Source: Homalodisca vitripennis (taxonomy: Eukaryota > Arthropoda > Insecta > Hemiptera > Cicadellidae). Taken from it: a stretch of DNA of 64,000 nucleotides. The stretch covers positions 131,764,001-131,828,000 of the forward strand of contig NC_060213.1 of assembly GCF_021130785.1 (NCBI RefSeq). Reading direction: 5' to 3'. Positions 48,430-60,821 of the stretch are shown one piece after another. Each line of letters begins with the position of its first letter. Position 1 is the stretch's first letter. The notes under the pieces were generated by a model. The model was given only the letters and a program-made list of their open reading frames with translations. It was not told the DNA's origin and did no database searches. The position numbers and the translations under genes are program-made.

Positions 48430-51327
48430 TGTAAGTTTCAAGGGAACCAAGTTACATATTTTCCATTTTAAACATTAGAAGTTTGAGGAAACATTATGAT
48501 GAGTTTTGTGTATATTTATTAAATCAAGAAAAGCAATATGATATAATAATATTATCTGAAATATGGATTAAACATGGTGAAGAGGAACAATACCAACTAC
48601 CAGGATATGACATGCTGGTTCAGCCCAGACCAGACAACCAGGCTGGTGGCATTGCTGTGTACCTGACCTCTGGACTGCAACACTCTTATCAGTTGCTATT
48701 GCTGCCCACTGCTGAAATTATTCACATTTCCTTCCAAAGTTGAAAATGAAGATAAACTTTCTTACAAAATATCGCTATATGCTATTTATAGGTGTTTTTT
48801 TTAAATTTACCTACAAATGTGCATTTAAAGTAGATTTTGAAAATATACTGCAGAATTCATGTGATCCAACCTTAATTATTGGAGACTTAAACATATGTAC
48901 AATAAAAAATTAATAGGGTCTGGAAAAAATTATTTAAGTTTAGTTTCTGCTTATGGATTTAAAAATTGTATTACCCTTCCGACAAGAATTAGTAATAACT
49001 CTGTAAGCAGCCTTGATCATATTTTAATTAGAAATTCTAAGAACATACGTTTTGATTGTAGTATTCTAAATCTGAATATAAGTGATCATTTTGCTGTAAC
49101 TGTTGAGTTATCTGCTCACACTAATATCTATAAGGAAGCCAATAATGATACTGTTCCGTATTATAGAATTGTTGATGAGGGAGTAATGCGCAGACAGCTA
49201 TGCACGGCTGATTAGGAAACAGTTTATTCTACTGATGATGTAAACGAATGTGTAAAGAATTTTTATGGCATTTATAACTCTTTTCTTGAAAAATCATATA
49301 GATTGAAAAAGATAAACAGTAAAAATAGAAAGCGTAAACCGTGGGTAACTAATGCATTAGTTTCACTAATAAATAGGAAGAACACATTGTTTAAAATGTT
49401 TTCTATGAATAGATTGGATCAAAATATTAAAGTAGAGTATACTAGTTTATCTAAGCTTGTAACAAAAAGAATCAGGGAGGCAAAAATAAATTATTATTCT
49501 TCCATCATAGAGAGAAATAATGGTGATAGTAAAAAGTACTGGTCTGTTGTAAGGGACATAATGAAAAAAAGAAAGCATGAAATGAAAAAAGTCAATGTTA
49601 ACAATGTAATTTTGCCTGTTCATGAAAATGAGATTCTTATTAGCAATTATTTTAACAATTATTTTGTAAATATAGTGAATGATTTAAGATATGAGTCTTT
49701 TGGGTGTGACATGTTTATTGAGAGTCATTTAGATAGTGTTGTTTACTTTGATAAGTTCACCATAGGTATTAACGATGTGCTTAGGATAGTCTCCAGTATG
49801 AAAAAATACAAAAAGTTCTGGTCTCGATGGTATAAATATTTTATCAATAAAGAATAATATTGATACATTAGCACCAGTCCTTACAAACCATTTATGAAAA
49901 ATCATTGAAACAGGGTGTCTTTCCCACAAGCTTCAAGGACGCAGTTGTGGTGCCTGTTTTTTAAGTCGGGTGATGATATGCTCGTCTCCTCATATCGGCC
50001 AATCTCCCTTATAAACACTATTGCTAAAATATTTGAGGTATTTATTAAGGAGGAGCTTTTAAAATATTTTTTAAACAAAAGCATTTTTTCACCACAGCAA
50101 TATGGGTTTTTTTGCCAAATCGTGGTACTGATTTGGCAATTGAAGAACATATATGTGAAATAGCAATCACTAGTTGATCGCAGTAGGTGTACTTTAGCTG
50201 TATATTTGGATTTTAAGAAAGCGTTTGACGTTGTAGATATTGATATATTATTAGACAAAATTAAGGGATATGGAATAGGTGGCCTTGCATATAAATTACT
50301 AGAATCCTTTTGCAAAAACAGAAGACAAACAGTCAAAATAAACAATACCATATAGTGAGTTATTGCACATTAGGTACGGTGTTGCTCAAGGTGGGGTGGC
50401 AGGTCCGTTAATGTTTTTGATCTATATCAATGATTTATTGAGTATTCCATTGAATTCGTCCATATTTGCCTATGCAGACGACACTGCTATTGTGTGTTCA
50501 GCTGTGAACCGATATGCCCTTAAAGCTAAAATAAATAGAGATCTAGAGGTTATTTCAAATTGGTTAATATTAAACAGGCTTTTGATAAATAATTCAAAGT
50601 CTAAATGTATTTTGTTCACTGGTTCTTCATGCGATGTAGATAATCTCACGTTAGAATTTCAATTGGTCTGTCACAATCATCAATGCTTATATGAATGTAC
50701 ATGTGAAAATATTGGTTTTGTTGACTCAGTTAAGTATTTAGGCGTTTTTATTGATAGTAAGTTAAAGTGAAATAAACATGTGGAGTACTTAGAATCAAAA
50801 CTCAAAAAAATCAATTATGCTTTATATTATATAAGGAACTTTTTAAGGAAGGAGCATTTAAATTCCCTTTACAGATCTTGGTTCGAAAGTACAGCTGGTT
50901 ATGGCATCATTCATTATGGGGGGACTTACCCTACAGTATTAAAATCAATTGTAATGATACAAAGGTTTGCAATAAGAACTATACATTTTATTAAAAAATC
51001 AGAGAGTATGTCTTATTTATTTTCGAAGAATGATTATCTTACAATTGATCAGTTGTATTTTTGTTGACTGGTTTGTTGCATACATATACGTTTTTTGGCA
51101 AATATAGCTTGAAACAATTTAATGCTCCTACGCGAACTTCGCAATTTATTACTATTTCAACGCCGAATTTCAGAAAAGAAATTTGTAGAAGACAGTTTTG
51201 TTTTGTTGGAAAAGAAAATTTCAATAAGATTATTGTACACTTTGGTAACGACATTTTAAATGAGGGGAAACCTCGTTTTAAAATGAAAGTTAAGAGCGCA
51301 ATTCTCAAAAACGAAATTAATATATAG
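48430..51327 (+). pseudogene. LINE A ORF2 (endonuclease and reverse transcriptase), decayed
   Basis: This is the enzyme that nicks target DNA and copies the RNA. The APE endonuclease runs from LNIRSL near 48465 through SEIWIKHGEEEQYQLPGYDM, GDLNI near 48885, SLDHILIRNS near 49010 and SDHFAV near 49083. The reverse transcriptase follows: YRPISLINTIAKIFE near 49995, DFKKAFDVVD near 50213, AQGGVAGPLMFLIYINDLL near 50383 and the catalytic YADD near 50471. The C-terminal part, with YGIIHYGGTYPTVLK near 50898, ends at the stop 51325-51327. Several frameshifts and stops (about 48745, 49215, 49850, 49960, 50120, 50350, 50768, 51065) make it inactive. Confidence 0.8.
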
Positions 51328-51924
51328 TAATGGTATTAGTCTGCATCTCAGAAGCATAGCTTATATATTTTGTGTATTGACAAAATATCATAATTAGTAA
51401 ATCGTTTTAAACTTTGTTCGTATTAAAAATATATTTATTGAATTGTTAATTATATATGGTTTATTGTTGATATTTCTGTTAGAATTTATTGTATATTGTT
51501 GTTGATCTGTAAGTTGTTTTCTGTATATTATTGTTGGTTTGTATTTGTTTATTTATTGCAGATGTTTTTGTTAGATGTAGCTTTAAAAAATTTATTTTTG
51601 ATTTTTAATAGTAGTTTATTTATTTATTGTTGATATTTTTTGTGAAAATTGGTAGTTAAATAATTTGGCACGGAATTTACTGTTCAGATGCGTGTTCTGT
51701 TAAATATAGAAAATACATGTTGTTACTTGAAGTTAATAGTGTTGATATAATGATGAACTAATAATTGTTACAAGACTGGCTGACAACTAATAAAGTATGC
51801 TGTAATTAATTTTGTTTCGTATGTTAATAGTATTTCCGCACGAGCTCTGTGAGCTCTTGGAATGTTTAAAAGTATTGTGAACTTTCTTGAAATAAAGCAT
51901 TTGTCTACTGTCTACTGTCTACTG

Positions 51925-51928
<4 letters not shown>
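51328..51928 (+). other. LINE A 3' UTR and terminal heptamers
   Basis: T-rich, TTATTGTTG-containing 3' UTR without frames. It ends with AATAAAGC near 51892 followed by tandem TCTACTG words, the probable 3' end of the element RNA, and passes directly into (AC)n. Confidence 0.65.
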
Positions 51929-52001
<73 letters not shown>

Positions 52002-52076
52002 GCACGCACGCACGCGTGCACGCACGCACGCACGCACGCACGCATGCACGCATGCACGCACGCACGCACGCACACA
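51926..52076. repeat. (AC)n/(GCAC)n microsatellite 2, between LINEs
   Basis: About 73 bp of pure AC followed by GCAC/GCATGCAC repeats, ending in CACACA at the 5' end of LINE B. It has the same composition as the tracts at 47486 and 56561. Confidence 0.95.
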
Positions 52077-52146
52077 GTTGGCGTGTGGCAGTCTAGCGGT
52101 ACGGTCGTATTTACCAGTTGCTCCGTGTTCCTAACCTATATACAGC

Positions 52147-53120
52147 ATGAGTGAGTGTTCGATTTGTGCCGATCCGCTACCGTTACCTAATGAATATTGC
52201 TAAGTGTACCCAGTGTGATTCTAATTTACATTTTATTTGTGCTGATATTTTGGAAAGTACCTGGAATCGTATGGGACAGTCTAGACGGGATTCTTGGAAG
52301 TGCAAGAGTTGTACTGGCAAGGCGAAAGTAACCAAGGATACTGGTAAGGATAATATAAGTAGGGAACAGATTAGTAAACTGCATGAAGAGTTTCTGAATA
52401 AAATGGAAAACACTATTAAGCAACAGTTTGCTGAGTATGGGAAACAGTTTAATAAACAGTTAGAAGAAGTTCAAAAATCCTTAGAATATTTTTCTGGCAA
52501 AATAGATGAGTATGAAGCAACTCAAAAAGCTGTTAACACTCAAATGAAGGACTTACACGAAATTTGCACTGATTTACAGAAGGAAAACCAACAATTAAAA
52601 AAGGACCTGGCTTCTTATAAAATTCAGATGGAAAATCTAGAACAGTACAACAGGAATAAAAACGTTCAAATTGAGGAAATACCAGAAGCATCTGACGAGA
52701 AACTGAATATTGTAATTAACAAACTTGCAGAGGTAGCTAGTGTCAACATTAACCCGGACACTGATGTGCAGGCTGTGCATCGTATACCAACTAGGCGTGA
52801 AAAGGGTCCTAGGCCTATTATTGTGCAGTTTGTAAACAGGCAGGTGCGTGACAATCTATTGGCAAAGTGCAAGAAACTGCGAATTAAATCGACTGAATTT
52901 GTTGCGAACGTACCGGATACTAACGTATATGTGAATGCCCATCTGACACCTTTCAACAAAGAACTACTCTACCAGGCGAAAAAAACTAAGGGATCATGGA
53001 TGGAAGTTTGTTTGGACTGTTGAAGGAAAGGTTTTTGCGAAACAGACAGAGGATGACAAAAGAGTGCACGTTGCTTCCCTGGACCAGGTTGAGAAACTTA
53101 TCGCAGGTGGTCATAAGTAA
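52147..53120 (+). pseudogene. LINE B ORF1 (PHD-like zinc finger and coiled coil), two frameshifts
   Basis: This is the RNA-binding partner of ORF2, about 325 residues. The natural ATG at 52147 opens MSECSICADPLPLPNEY, the first zinc-binding Cys pair. A one-base shift near 52192 then leads into CTQCDSNLHFICAD and WKCKSC, giving a PHD-type C4HC3-like finger. A long Lys/Glu/Gln coiled coil follows (residues ~85-175), then DVQAVHRIPTRREKGPRPII and VNAHLTPFNKELLYQAK. A second shift near 53003 is needed to continue into KFVWTVEGKVFAKQTEDDK and the stop at 53118-53120. PHD-type ORF1 proteins are known from CR1-like LINEs. The alternative ATG at 52151 gives an out-of-family N-terminus and is rejected. 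Confidence 0.85.
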
Positions 53121-53169
53121 TTTTAAGTGTTTAATGTTGTTTGTATTCTTTTCCATAATAATAATAATA

Positions 53170-56024
53170 ATGTTGGTTAACAACTTGGGAGGAAAATTTA
53201 ACATTTTTAATTTAAATATTCGAAGTCTGCGGAGACACTTTGATGAACTGTGCATATATCTAAACGGACTTTCATCAACTTACAATATAATAGTATTAAC
53301 GGAGGTGTGGATCAAGAGCGGGGAAGAAGACAAGTACCAGATACCGGGATATGACATGATACTACAGCCAAGGACAGAGAATCAATCAGGTGGTGTCGTT
53401 ATCTACGTGGACTCTGACCTCCAATACTCGCACCGGCTCATCTCTTGTTCTACTGCAGAAATAGTTCATATAGATTTTAACGTTACCATCAACAATAATT
53501 CTTTAAGTATAACACTTTTTGGGGTTTATCGAAATTGTAAATATACATTTAAGGAATTTAAAAATGATTTTATAAATATATTACAGACAACAAACGACCC
53601 TACTATAATTATAGGAGATATGAATATATGTTTAATGAAAGAGGGGGGTTCAGCCATAGATTATTTAAACTTAGTTTCATCATATGGATTTCAAAGCTTA
53701 GTGAATGAACCAACTAGAGTTTTTAATAATACTGAAACATGTATTGACCATTTGCTCTTAAGAAATTCAAAAAATTTAAACTATAAAAGTAATGTTGTCA
53801 AATTGGAAATAACCGATCACTTTGCTCTCAGTCTCACTTTGTTTGTGTGTAGTAATACGTTAAATAAATTAAAGTTTGTTAAGGCTCTGGATCAGAAGCT
53901 TTTTTGTAGACAATTAAATTTAGCTGATTGGAATCCGGTGTACAATGAAATTAATGTAAATAAGTGTGTACAAAATTTTTATACGATATATAATAATTGT
54001 TATAATAATGCTTGTTTTTTGAAAAAACTTAATAGTAGGAGTAGAAAAAGAAAGGAGTGGATTTCAGATCGCCTTATTTCTTTAATAAACAGAAAGAATA
54101 AATTGTTTGTTATGTACAATAACGATAGAATTAATTTGGTTTTAAGGTCAGAGTATAAGAGGTATGCAAAAAATGTAACAAAGCAAATTAAAAAGGAAAA
54201 GTTAAATTATTTCTCTTCATTAATAGATCAGTGTCAAGGAGATTCAAAAAAGTACTGGAATGTTATTAAAAAAATTATTAAAAGAAAGAAAAATTCCTTA
54301 GACAGTATAAAAATTAATGATAGTTTGGTAAAGGTGGTAGATAATGAAAATATTGTTGCTGACGCATTTAATTCATATTTTACAACTATTATTTCATCTC
54401 TGAAGCATGACGCTTTTGGATGTGACATGTTTAAAGAGAACAATGATTATATTTTTGAGGACCTGTTTGTTAATTTCGAATGTACATATGATGAATTATT
54501 AAAAGCCATTGAACAAATAAAAAATAAGCCTAGTTGTGGCGTTGATGGAATCGGCATTGGTACAATAAAGCAAAATGTAAATCTCTTTGCGCCATTACTC
54601 CACAGTATATTTGTCAAGTCTTTGGATCAGGGAATAGTTCCTATAGAGTTTAAAACTGCATCAGTTGTGCCGATTTATAAGACAGGTGATCAATCACTTT
54701 TTTCCTCGTACCGCCCTGTATCTGTTATAAGCACTGTGGCGAAGATTTTTGAGAGTATAATTAAAAAGCAGTTACTAAATTATTTCCACAATAGATCTTT
54801 GTTCTCCAGTAATCAATTTGGGTTTTTGCCGGGTAGAGGTACGGATTTAGCAATAGAAAAGCACGTCAATAGTATAGTGACATCTACAGACAAAAGTATG
54901 TATACATTAGCTGTTTTATCTGGACTTCCAGAGAGCATTTGATGTATTAGACATAGACATTTTAATATATAAATTTAGAAAACATGGCATTGGAGGTGCA
55001 GCACTGGCATGGTTGGATTCATTTTGCAGGGGTAGAAGGCAGGTTGTGAAAATAAATAAATGTTATAGTGATGTGTTGGAGCTACGGTACGGAACAGCTC
55101 AAGGAGGGGTATTAGGACCAATTATTTTTTTGATTTACATTAATGATCTTTTGAATATTGACCTTCACTCATCTGTGTTTGCCTATGCGGACGACACAGC
55201 ACTTGTATGCTCTGCCTATAATAGGCAATCACTGCAATATAAAATAAACAGTGATCTAGGAAAAATATCTCAATGGCTAATTAGCAATAAATTATTGATA
55301 AATACCAGTAAATCAAAGTGTATAATGTTTTTTGACTACTGTGAGACTAAGGAAAATCTTTCAAATGTTTTCAAACTGTTTTGCCACGTGCATCATTGTA
55401 TTTACGGTTGTTCTTGTTCTTGTATTGAGGTAGTTGAGTTTGTAAGATATCTGGGGATTTACATTGATCAATTTTTAAAATGGAGACAGCATGTGAATAT
55501 TTTATCAAAAAAGATTGAGAAAAATAACTTATGCACTATATCATTTAAAAGGATACTTAAAGGAAGATCAATTAAAGCAGATTTATATTTCTTGGTTTGA
55601 GAGTGTATTGAGATATGGAATTGTACATTTTGGAGGTACCTACCCAACCATTTTAAAGCCAGTTGTAATGAATCAATGGCACGCCTTACGAATTATCTAT
55701 AATATCAAACATAATGATAGATTAAGCTATATATTCGCTGAGAAAAATATTTTGACATTTGAACAGTTATATAAATATTCAGTGGTTATGTACATTCAGA
55801 AATATTCACAAAACTTTGAGTTTAAACAGCAAAATAGATTTACTAGATCAGGTCAGTTTATGTCAATATCAGTTCCGTTTTTAGTCAAAGAAGTTAGCAG
55901 GCATCAATTTTATAGCATGGGTCCAGCCAATTATAACAAGTTTATAATATTTTGTGGGAATAATATTCTTTTTGAGAAAAAACATAAAGTAAAAATGAAA
56001 TTGTTAGAATTTATTCATATGTAA
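53170..56024 (+). pseudogene. LINE B ORF2 (endonuclease and reverse transcriptase), two frameshifts
   Basis: A protein of about 950 residues starts at the ATG 53170, fifty bases after ORF1. The APE endonuclease has FNLNIRSL, LTEVWIK (catalytic Glu), IIGDMNI, CIDHLLLRNS and ITDHFALSL (catalytic His), residues ~12-230. The reverse transcriptase has NKPSCGVDGIG, YRPVSVISTVAKIFE, GFLPGRGTDLAIEK, DFQRAFDVLD, AQGGVLGPIIFLIYINDLL and catalytic YADD at 55184-55195. The C-terminal segment includes YGIVHFGGTYPTILKP and ends at 56022-56024. The frame shifts once near 54917 (within the finger-palm part) and once near 55515. All catalytic residues I can place are present, so this may be an active element with base-calling errors. 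RNase H was not seen. Confidence 0.88.
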
Positions 56025-56562
56025 TGTTTATTTATACACACAAATTAACTTATTATTATCATGTTGTATTGTTGCTGTTTTGCTGTTATATTGTTTTTAA
56101 TTTATATTGTTATTGTTATGAATTTATATTATTATTATTGTTATGAATTTATATAGTTATTGTTATGAAGTTATAATTTATTGTTAATAATTTATATTGC
56201 TATTGTTAATAATTTATATTGTTATTGTTATGAATTTATATAGTTATTTATGTTAAGTTAAATGTTATTGTTGTATTTTTCTTATAATTATTACTTTGTT
56301 GTTATTTGCTTTGTTTATGGTTCAGGTGGTATATTGAAAAAGAAAATATTTAAATGATAAATTATCTATGTTTATGATTATAAAAATAAGGTATGAAATA
56401 TTTAGTGACTATAGACTGCTGCCAAGATACAATTAGCATAAAATTAAATAAGAATGGCCAACTGTATTCCCGCACGCGCCGTTCGTGGTGCATTGGGAAT
56501 GATTGATGTAAACTGTGTTCTGTATTGTATTGAATAAAGGATTTTTGAACTTGAACTTGAAC
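56025..56562 (+). other. LINE B 3' UTR with internal ~24-bp repeats
   Basis: Variants of TATTGTTATGAATTTATAT recur about seven times at 56090-56245. The tail is AATAAAGG near 56532, then TTGAAC three times, then (AC)n. Repetitive tails of this kind are used by CR1/L2-type LINEs for reverse transcriptase recognition; that role is inferred here. Confidence 0.6.
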
Positions 56563-56593
56563 ACACACACACGCACGCACGCACGCACGCACA

Positions 56594-56663
<70 letters not shown>
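56561..56663. repeat. (AC)n/(ACGC)n microsatellite 3, 3' of LINE B
   Basis: AC, then GCAC block (56573-56600), then about 60 bp pure AC. It bounds LINE B on its 3' side. Confidence 0.95.
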
Positions 56664-56666
<3 letters not shown>

Positions 56667-59600
56667 CTTAATCTTATTCAAATCTAATTCAAATTGATAC
56701 GAATCTCGTAAAAAATTGCTGAGATCTACTGCTTAAACTTTTTTATTAATGGATGAAATTCAGTCAAGTAAATTAAAAATAAGTAAATGCTGGAAGAAAT
56801 TATTATGAGTAAAATTAAAAATTCCCTTCCCAGTGAATAACATTGTCAATTTTACTTAGTCTAGATGAGTAAATACTAGGAGAATGCTCGTACTCTCGTT
56901 AGAATGTTTTACAAGCAAATACACAAGGGTTGCTACAGGTCTGTTTAAGTATGTGAAATTTTACATCGCACACAAATATGGTCAAAATTTAATGCAATCA
57001 GTTTTTTCCCACATTCGCCCAAAAGGTTTAAAAAAAGTATTGATGACTGGTCCATGTTTACATCTATACTACTGCACCTTGGGTACATAAATAGCAAAAA
57101 TAGTTAAGTTTACCTCCAGTTCATCTTCCTCCTTTTTAGATCCTGAAATATGGAGACATTTTCGTCTGGAAAGATTAAAAAATCTCAAACTAACGTTCTT
57201 AAAATGCAATGTATTTCTTAGTCCATTGATTACAAAAGTCCACTTATTCCTACCGCATTGCACTTTTTGATAACCTATTTAAAGTATAGTATAGTTACTC
57301 AATCGTGATTCTTTTAGGGAATAATATTTAATGCAACCAAAGATCAAAATATTGAAAATATAACGAATCCTGTCTCTCTAACTGAGACTTTAAATCCCAT
57401 ATAGGGTCGTTTTACCTTTCATGTTTCACTTTTATCTCTTTGTGTCCACCTACGAACTGAATTTATCGCTAAAATAGCTATAAATTAAATGCAGAGTATA
57501 TATCCAATTCTACAATTTCAATATGCATCATTACTAAAATTTTTGAAAATTAAATCACAGTCTAAAGAGATGCAATTAAATTTACATATGTATCAAAATT
57601 TTCATTATACGTTTTACGTTCTTCAAAAAACTTGAAAATGAGTGCAGCGTCTGGAACCTGACTTGCCACAGACTTGATTCCTAGATTCTAATACTGTATC
57701 GACATTAGAAAAACCTAGTCCTCTAAATCAAGTGTAATCTAGGTAGAGAGATATTCTCATTTTCCCATCAGCTACACAATTGTGTGCCACTAAGATAATT
57801 TAGAAACGGTCTCTAAGCACGGTGGAGCCACTGATTCTGTGACTGATGTCAGTTCAGAGTCCGAGAGCCAGTTTGCATTGTATAAGCACACAACTAATGT
57901 TTTCCTAAAATTGATGAAGAAACTTCCCTTAAGAAAGAAATCGGTCGTTAGCTACAAACATTTTAAAGCAACCGTTAGGATTTAAGTAATTGTCCTCCAG
58001 CGACAATGAGATAATATGGCTAAAAGTTGCCCTTTTTGCAATATATTTCTGTATTAAAAATAATGTATGGACAAAATGTGTAATAAATCTATTGATATTA
58101 TCGTATAGAAATACCAATATATAAGCTATAACTGTTAATTAAAAATAATTCAAATATAAAACTGATAAAAATCATTTGCTCAAGAATTGTAAAAATTCAA
58201 TTTCTTTTATACTTGTCATATTAAACGAAATTTAAATTTTCTAACAAAAAATTGGGATAAGTATTTAAACATTTTAGTGCAAAATCTGAAATATTTCAGT
58301 CTGCACTATTTATGATAAATTAATTATTCCAACATATATTTATTGTATTGAAATATCTAAATACACACAGCACTTCCCATTCCTTCTATTGATTCATGTT
58401 TTACTGTATGTCCTCCCAAACTATGCGTCAAACTTGTGTTCAAAAAGTATCTGTACAGCACTTGACATTTCACTTTACATTAGTATTAAGCATAGCATGT
58501 CTTGGCTGAGTCTTTTAAACTTAATGTTTACAAAATCAGTACCGGTTTTTCCCTTTTGAATAGACACGCTGTTCTTTATTAAGTAGTTGAAACTGCCAAT
58601 TAAACGGTGGATGTAACAGCCAATTGTTATACTATTTACTGTAGTATATATTTGACAGGAGTTCATAAATATTCATATTTTACAAACCTGCTGAATGTAA
58701 TGTCTTTAAGCAACACCGATGTGAGTCATATATATGGGGAAAGAGAGCATATTTCAGGACTGTCAATACCAACCCATTGTACATCAATATTTTGGCGTAA
58801 CCGGATAATTTTGCTGGCGCTGAGTGTTCTTCGGCGTTTGCAAGAGGCACACATTTGTTGTCTCTACCAAACAGTTCACAAACACATGTTCCATATGATA
58901 AAAATGTTTACAAGTTCAATACCAAGGTTGGTTAAGTGACACAGATATAATGACACGGTGTGATTGGTGCAAATCGTCAAACTTATAAACAATCGTACAT
59001 TAGCAAGGGGTTATACAAGGTATAAGGGAAACCCAAGGTATACCTTTTCAAATTAGGTCACAATCCGTCATATGCCTGCAACCCTTAAACTATTCATAAA
59101 CACTATAAATCTATGTTTTGAAGTTACTGAACAGTTTATAAAGTGAAAGAAACAAATCAAACTAATATGATTGATATTTTTGTTGCCCTCGGACATGAAC
59201 TTAGTTCGTCAATATACTGCCACACCTAACCTAGAATATCATTCTGATATTTGATTACTATTTCGGTAGTTTTAAATTTGACAGTAATGCATCTGGCGAA
59301 GACGATAAACAAAAATAAACATACCTTCAGATATTGCCTATCATGTACTAAAATAAGATTCGAGAATTTATGATCTAAAATATCTGAGACAGCTATAAAG
59401 TATTATAATTTAATTTTAGTATTCTATACAAAAGTGTTGGATTTTAAAGCTTGCTGACCAGAAGTTTGCTATCTTTATAGCGATAAGAAATATAAACTTA
59501 GTTTCACTGATAAAACTGCACTGTGTTATCATAAATTATAAAAGTGCTGATTCTTGGTAGTCATTATTAATATAGAGTAATGCCCACAATGTTTAATAAT

Positions 59601-59850
59601 TTAAAAGCTGTTAACAAAGAAAGAGTTACAGGTAACAAAACTGATTTTCAATATCAAAATGGTGGAATAAGAAAGTATTTAAAAATTAAATTTTCAAAAC
59701 TAAAATGCTCAACGTTTGCATTCACTTAGGTCTCGTTCTTAGATAAATGCATTTCTCTACCGCATGATCGAGGCCACAGAAGCTGATTATTCTTATGGAT
59801 GAAGTTCTCCGATAACGCAAACTGACGTAAGAAGGCAGCGTAACTTTGGA
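56664..59850. other. Non-coding DNA
   Basis: No gene is supported on either strand. Short frames such as 58607-58939 and 57069-57263 overlap opposing frames and show no domain. A dispersed repeat partner of 28800 lies at 57640-57700. Confidence 0.55.
57640..57700 (+). repeat. Dispersed repeat, copy 2 (matches 28800)
   Basis: Shares GCAGCGTCTGGAACCTGAC, CCACAGACTTGATTC and TAGATTCTAA with 28800-28860 at roughly three quarters of positions. Confidence 0.5.
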
Positions 59851-59902
59851 AGTAGCAAGTAAGTGACGTCACTAATGTGAGGAAAACTCGGCGATAAGTA
59901 GT
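59851..59902 (+). repeat. Outlying copy of the 175-bp repeat core
   Basis: AGTAAGTGACGTCACTAATG and the next 30 bases match the core of the tandem repeat at 60822-61320 almost exactly. It includes the palindrome GTGACGTCAC, a cAMP-response-element type site. Confidence 0.75.
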
Positions 59903-60083
59903 GTAAGACATATGTAATTATTAGTAAAATAAAATTCATAGAATCGATGTACGGATAGTTGCTGGAAAGGAAGTCTTGTATTACAATTCGAGACAAACAT
60001 CCTCCGGATGTAAGTGGATACGCACATCCGCCCAGACACCGATGGTGAACAAACAGGAAATGCTTGCTTAAGCAGCGGAAATG

Positions 60084-60345
60084 CTTATATATAAAAAAAA
60101 ACCGTGCGACGATGTAAGGGGCAGCCATGCTTATATGAAAAATTGGTACTCACCAATTATAATGGAGAGATTTGGCAGAGGCGTGGTCATGAGCTGGCGG
60201 AAGAATAACATCTAAACTGAAGAACAAGGAGGAGAGGAGGAAGTCGAGGACGGGAATTCGAAAAGTGACGTTCGGGAGTGCTAGTGCTTGTGTTAGTGTG
60301 CAGAAAAATATCTCTAGGCGTAATAAGTGTGAAGTGGAATAAAAT
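60084..60345 (+). promoter_or_regulatory. Possible promoter and non-coding first exon
   Basis: A TATA-like TTATATATAAAA at 60084-60095 is followed by a more GC-rich 230-bp stretch with purine-rich GGAGGAGAGGAGGAAG and then a splice donor GTAAGT at 60346-60351. The short frame starting at the ATG near 60162 closes soon, so the exon would be 5' untranslated. Copies of the TGACGTCA palindrome lie 220 bp upstream of the TATA-like box and 600 bp downstream of the donor. It may be the first exon of a host gene whose coding part lies beyond the window; no direct proof. Confidence 0.3.
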
Positions 60346-60351
60346 GTAAGT

Positions 60352-60821
60352 AATTTTAGGAACTTAGTATATATCAGGGTTCATTAATCATTTACAATTC
60401 CATATCTATTTAAATGTACACAATTTCGAAAATGTAAATTCATGTAAATGTTTAGCTATTTTAAAAGAAAGTTTCTCACGTTAGTCCATGAACTCATAAT
60501 TATTGCAACACTACAAAATTACAAGATAATGTTATAATGAATTAAATTAAAAATAAATTGTAATGAATAATTTAATATTAAATATGTCTTCAAAGTATTG
60601 AGGTATTAAAATTTGTGCTTAATATGTCGGTTGACGCAACCAATTGTTATTTAAAATTTTTAATCAATTTAATGAGATGTTGTCACAAATAAAATATGTG
60701 GTGGTTCATTTGAGGGTATTGTACTGCCAATCTAACCTATTATTAAATCCTCTCACAGCAACCCTTGCTCATAATATGTCACAACCTTAATCTTATACTA
60801 AACCAAACTTAAAAACCTTAC
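60352..60821. other. Non-coding DNA, possible intron
   Basis: AT-rich with no frames or repeats. If the donor at 60346 is real this is intron sequence. Confidence 0.4.

Larger units (their letters stand above)
47680..51928 (+). mobile_element. LINE A: 5'-truncated, decayed non-LTR retrotransposon
   Basis: Remains of ORF1, endonuclease and reverse transcriptase lie in order on the plus strand. A 3' UTR follows, ending AATAAA, CATTTG and four tandem TCTACTG-like words before the next (AC)n. It is clearly related to LINE B but differs at many residues, so it is a separate, older family. The PHD-type ORF1 of LINE B and the APE endonuclease suggest the CR1/L2-like group; I cannot assign the clade firmly. 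Confidence 0.85.
52077..56562 (+). mobile_element. LINE B: near-complete non-LTR retrotransposon
   Basis: The 4.5-kb element has a short 5' UTR (GTTGGCGTGTGGC..., 70 bp), ORF1, ORF2, and a TTATTGTTATGAATTTATA-repetitive 3' UTR that ends AATAAAGGATTTT and three TTGAAC words. (AC)n tracts lie directly at both ends, so no target-site duplication can be measured. Only about four single-base frameshifts break its genes, so it is young, or intact and spoiled by sequencing errors. Confidence 0.9.
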
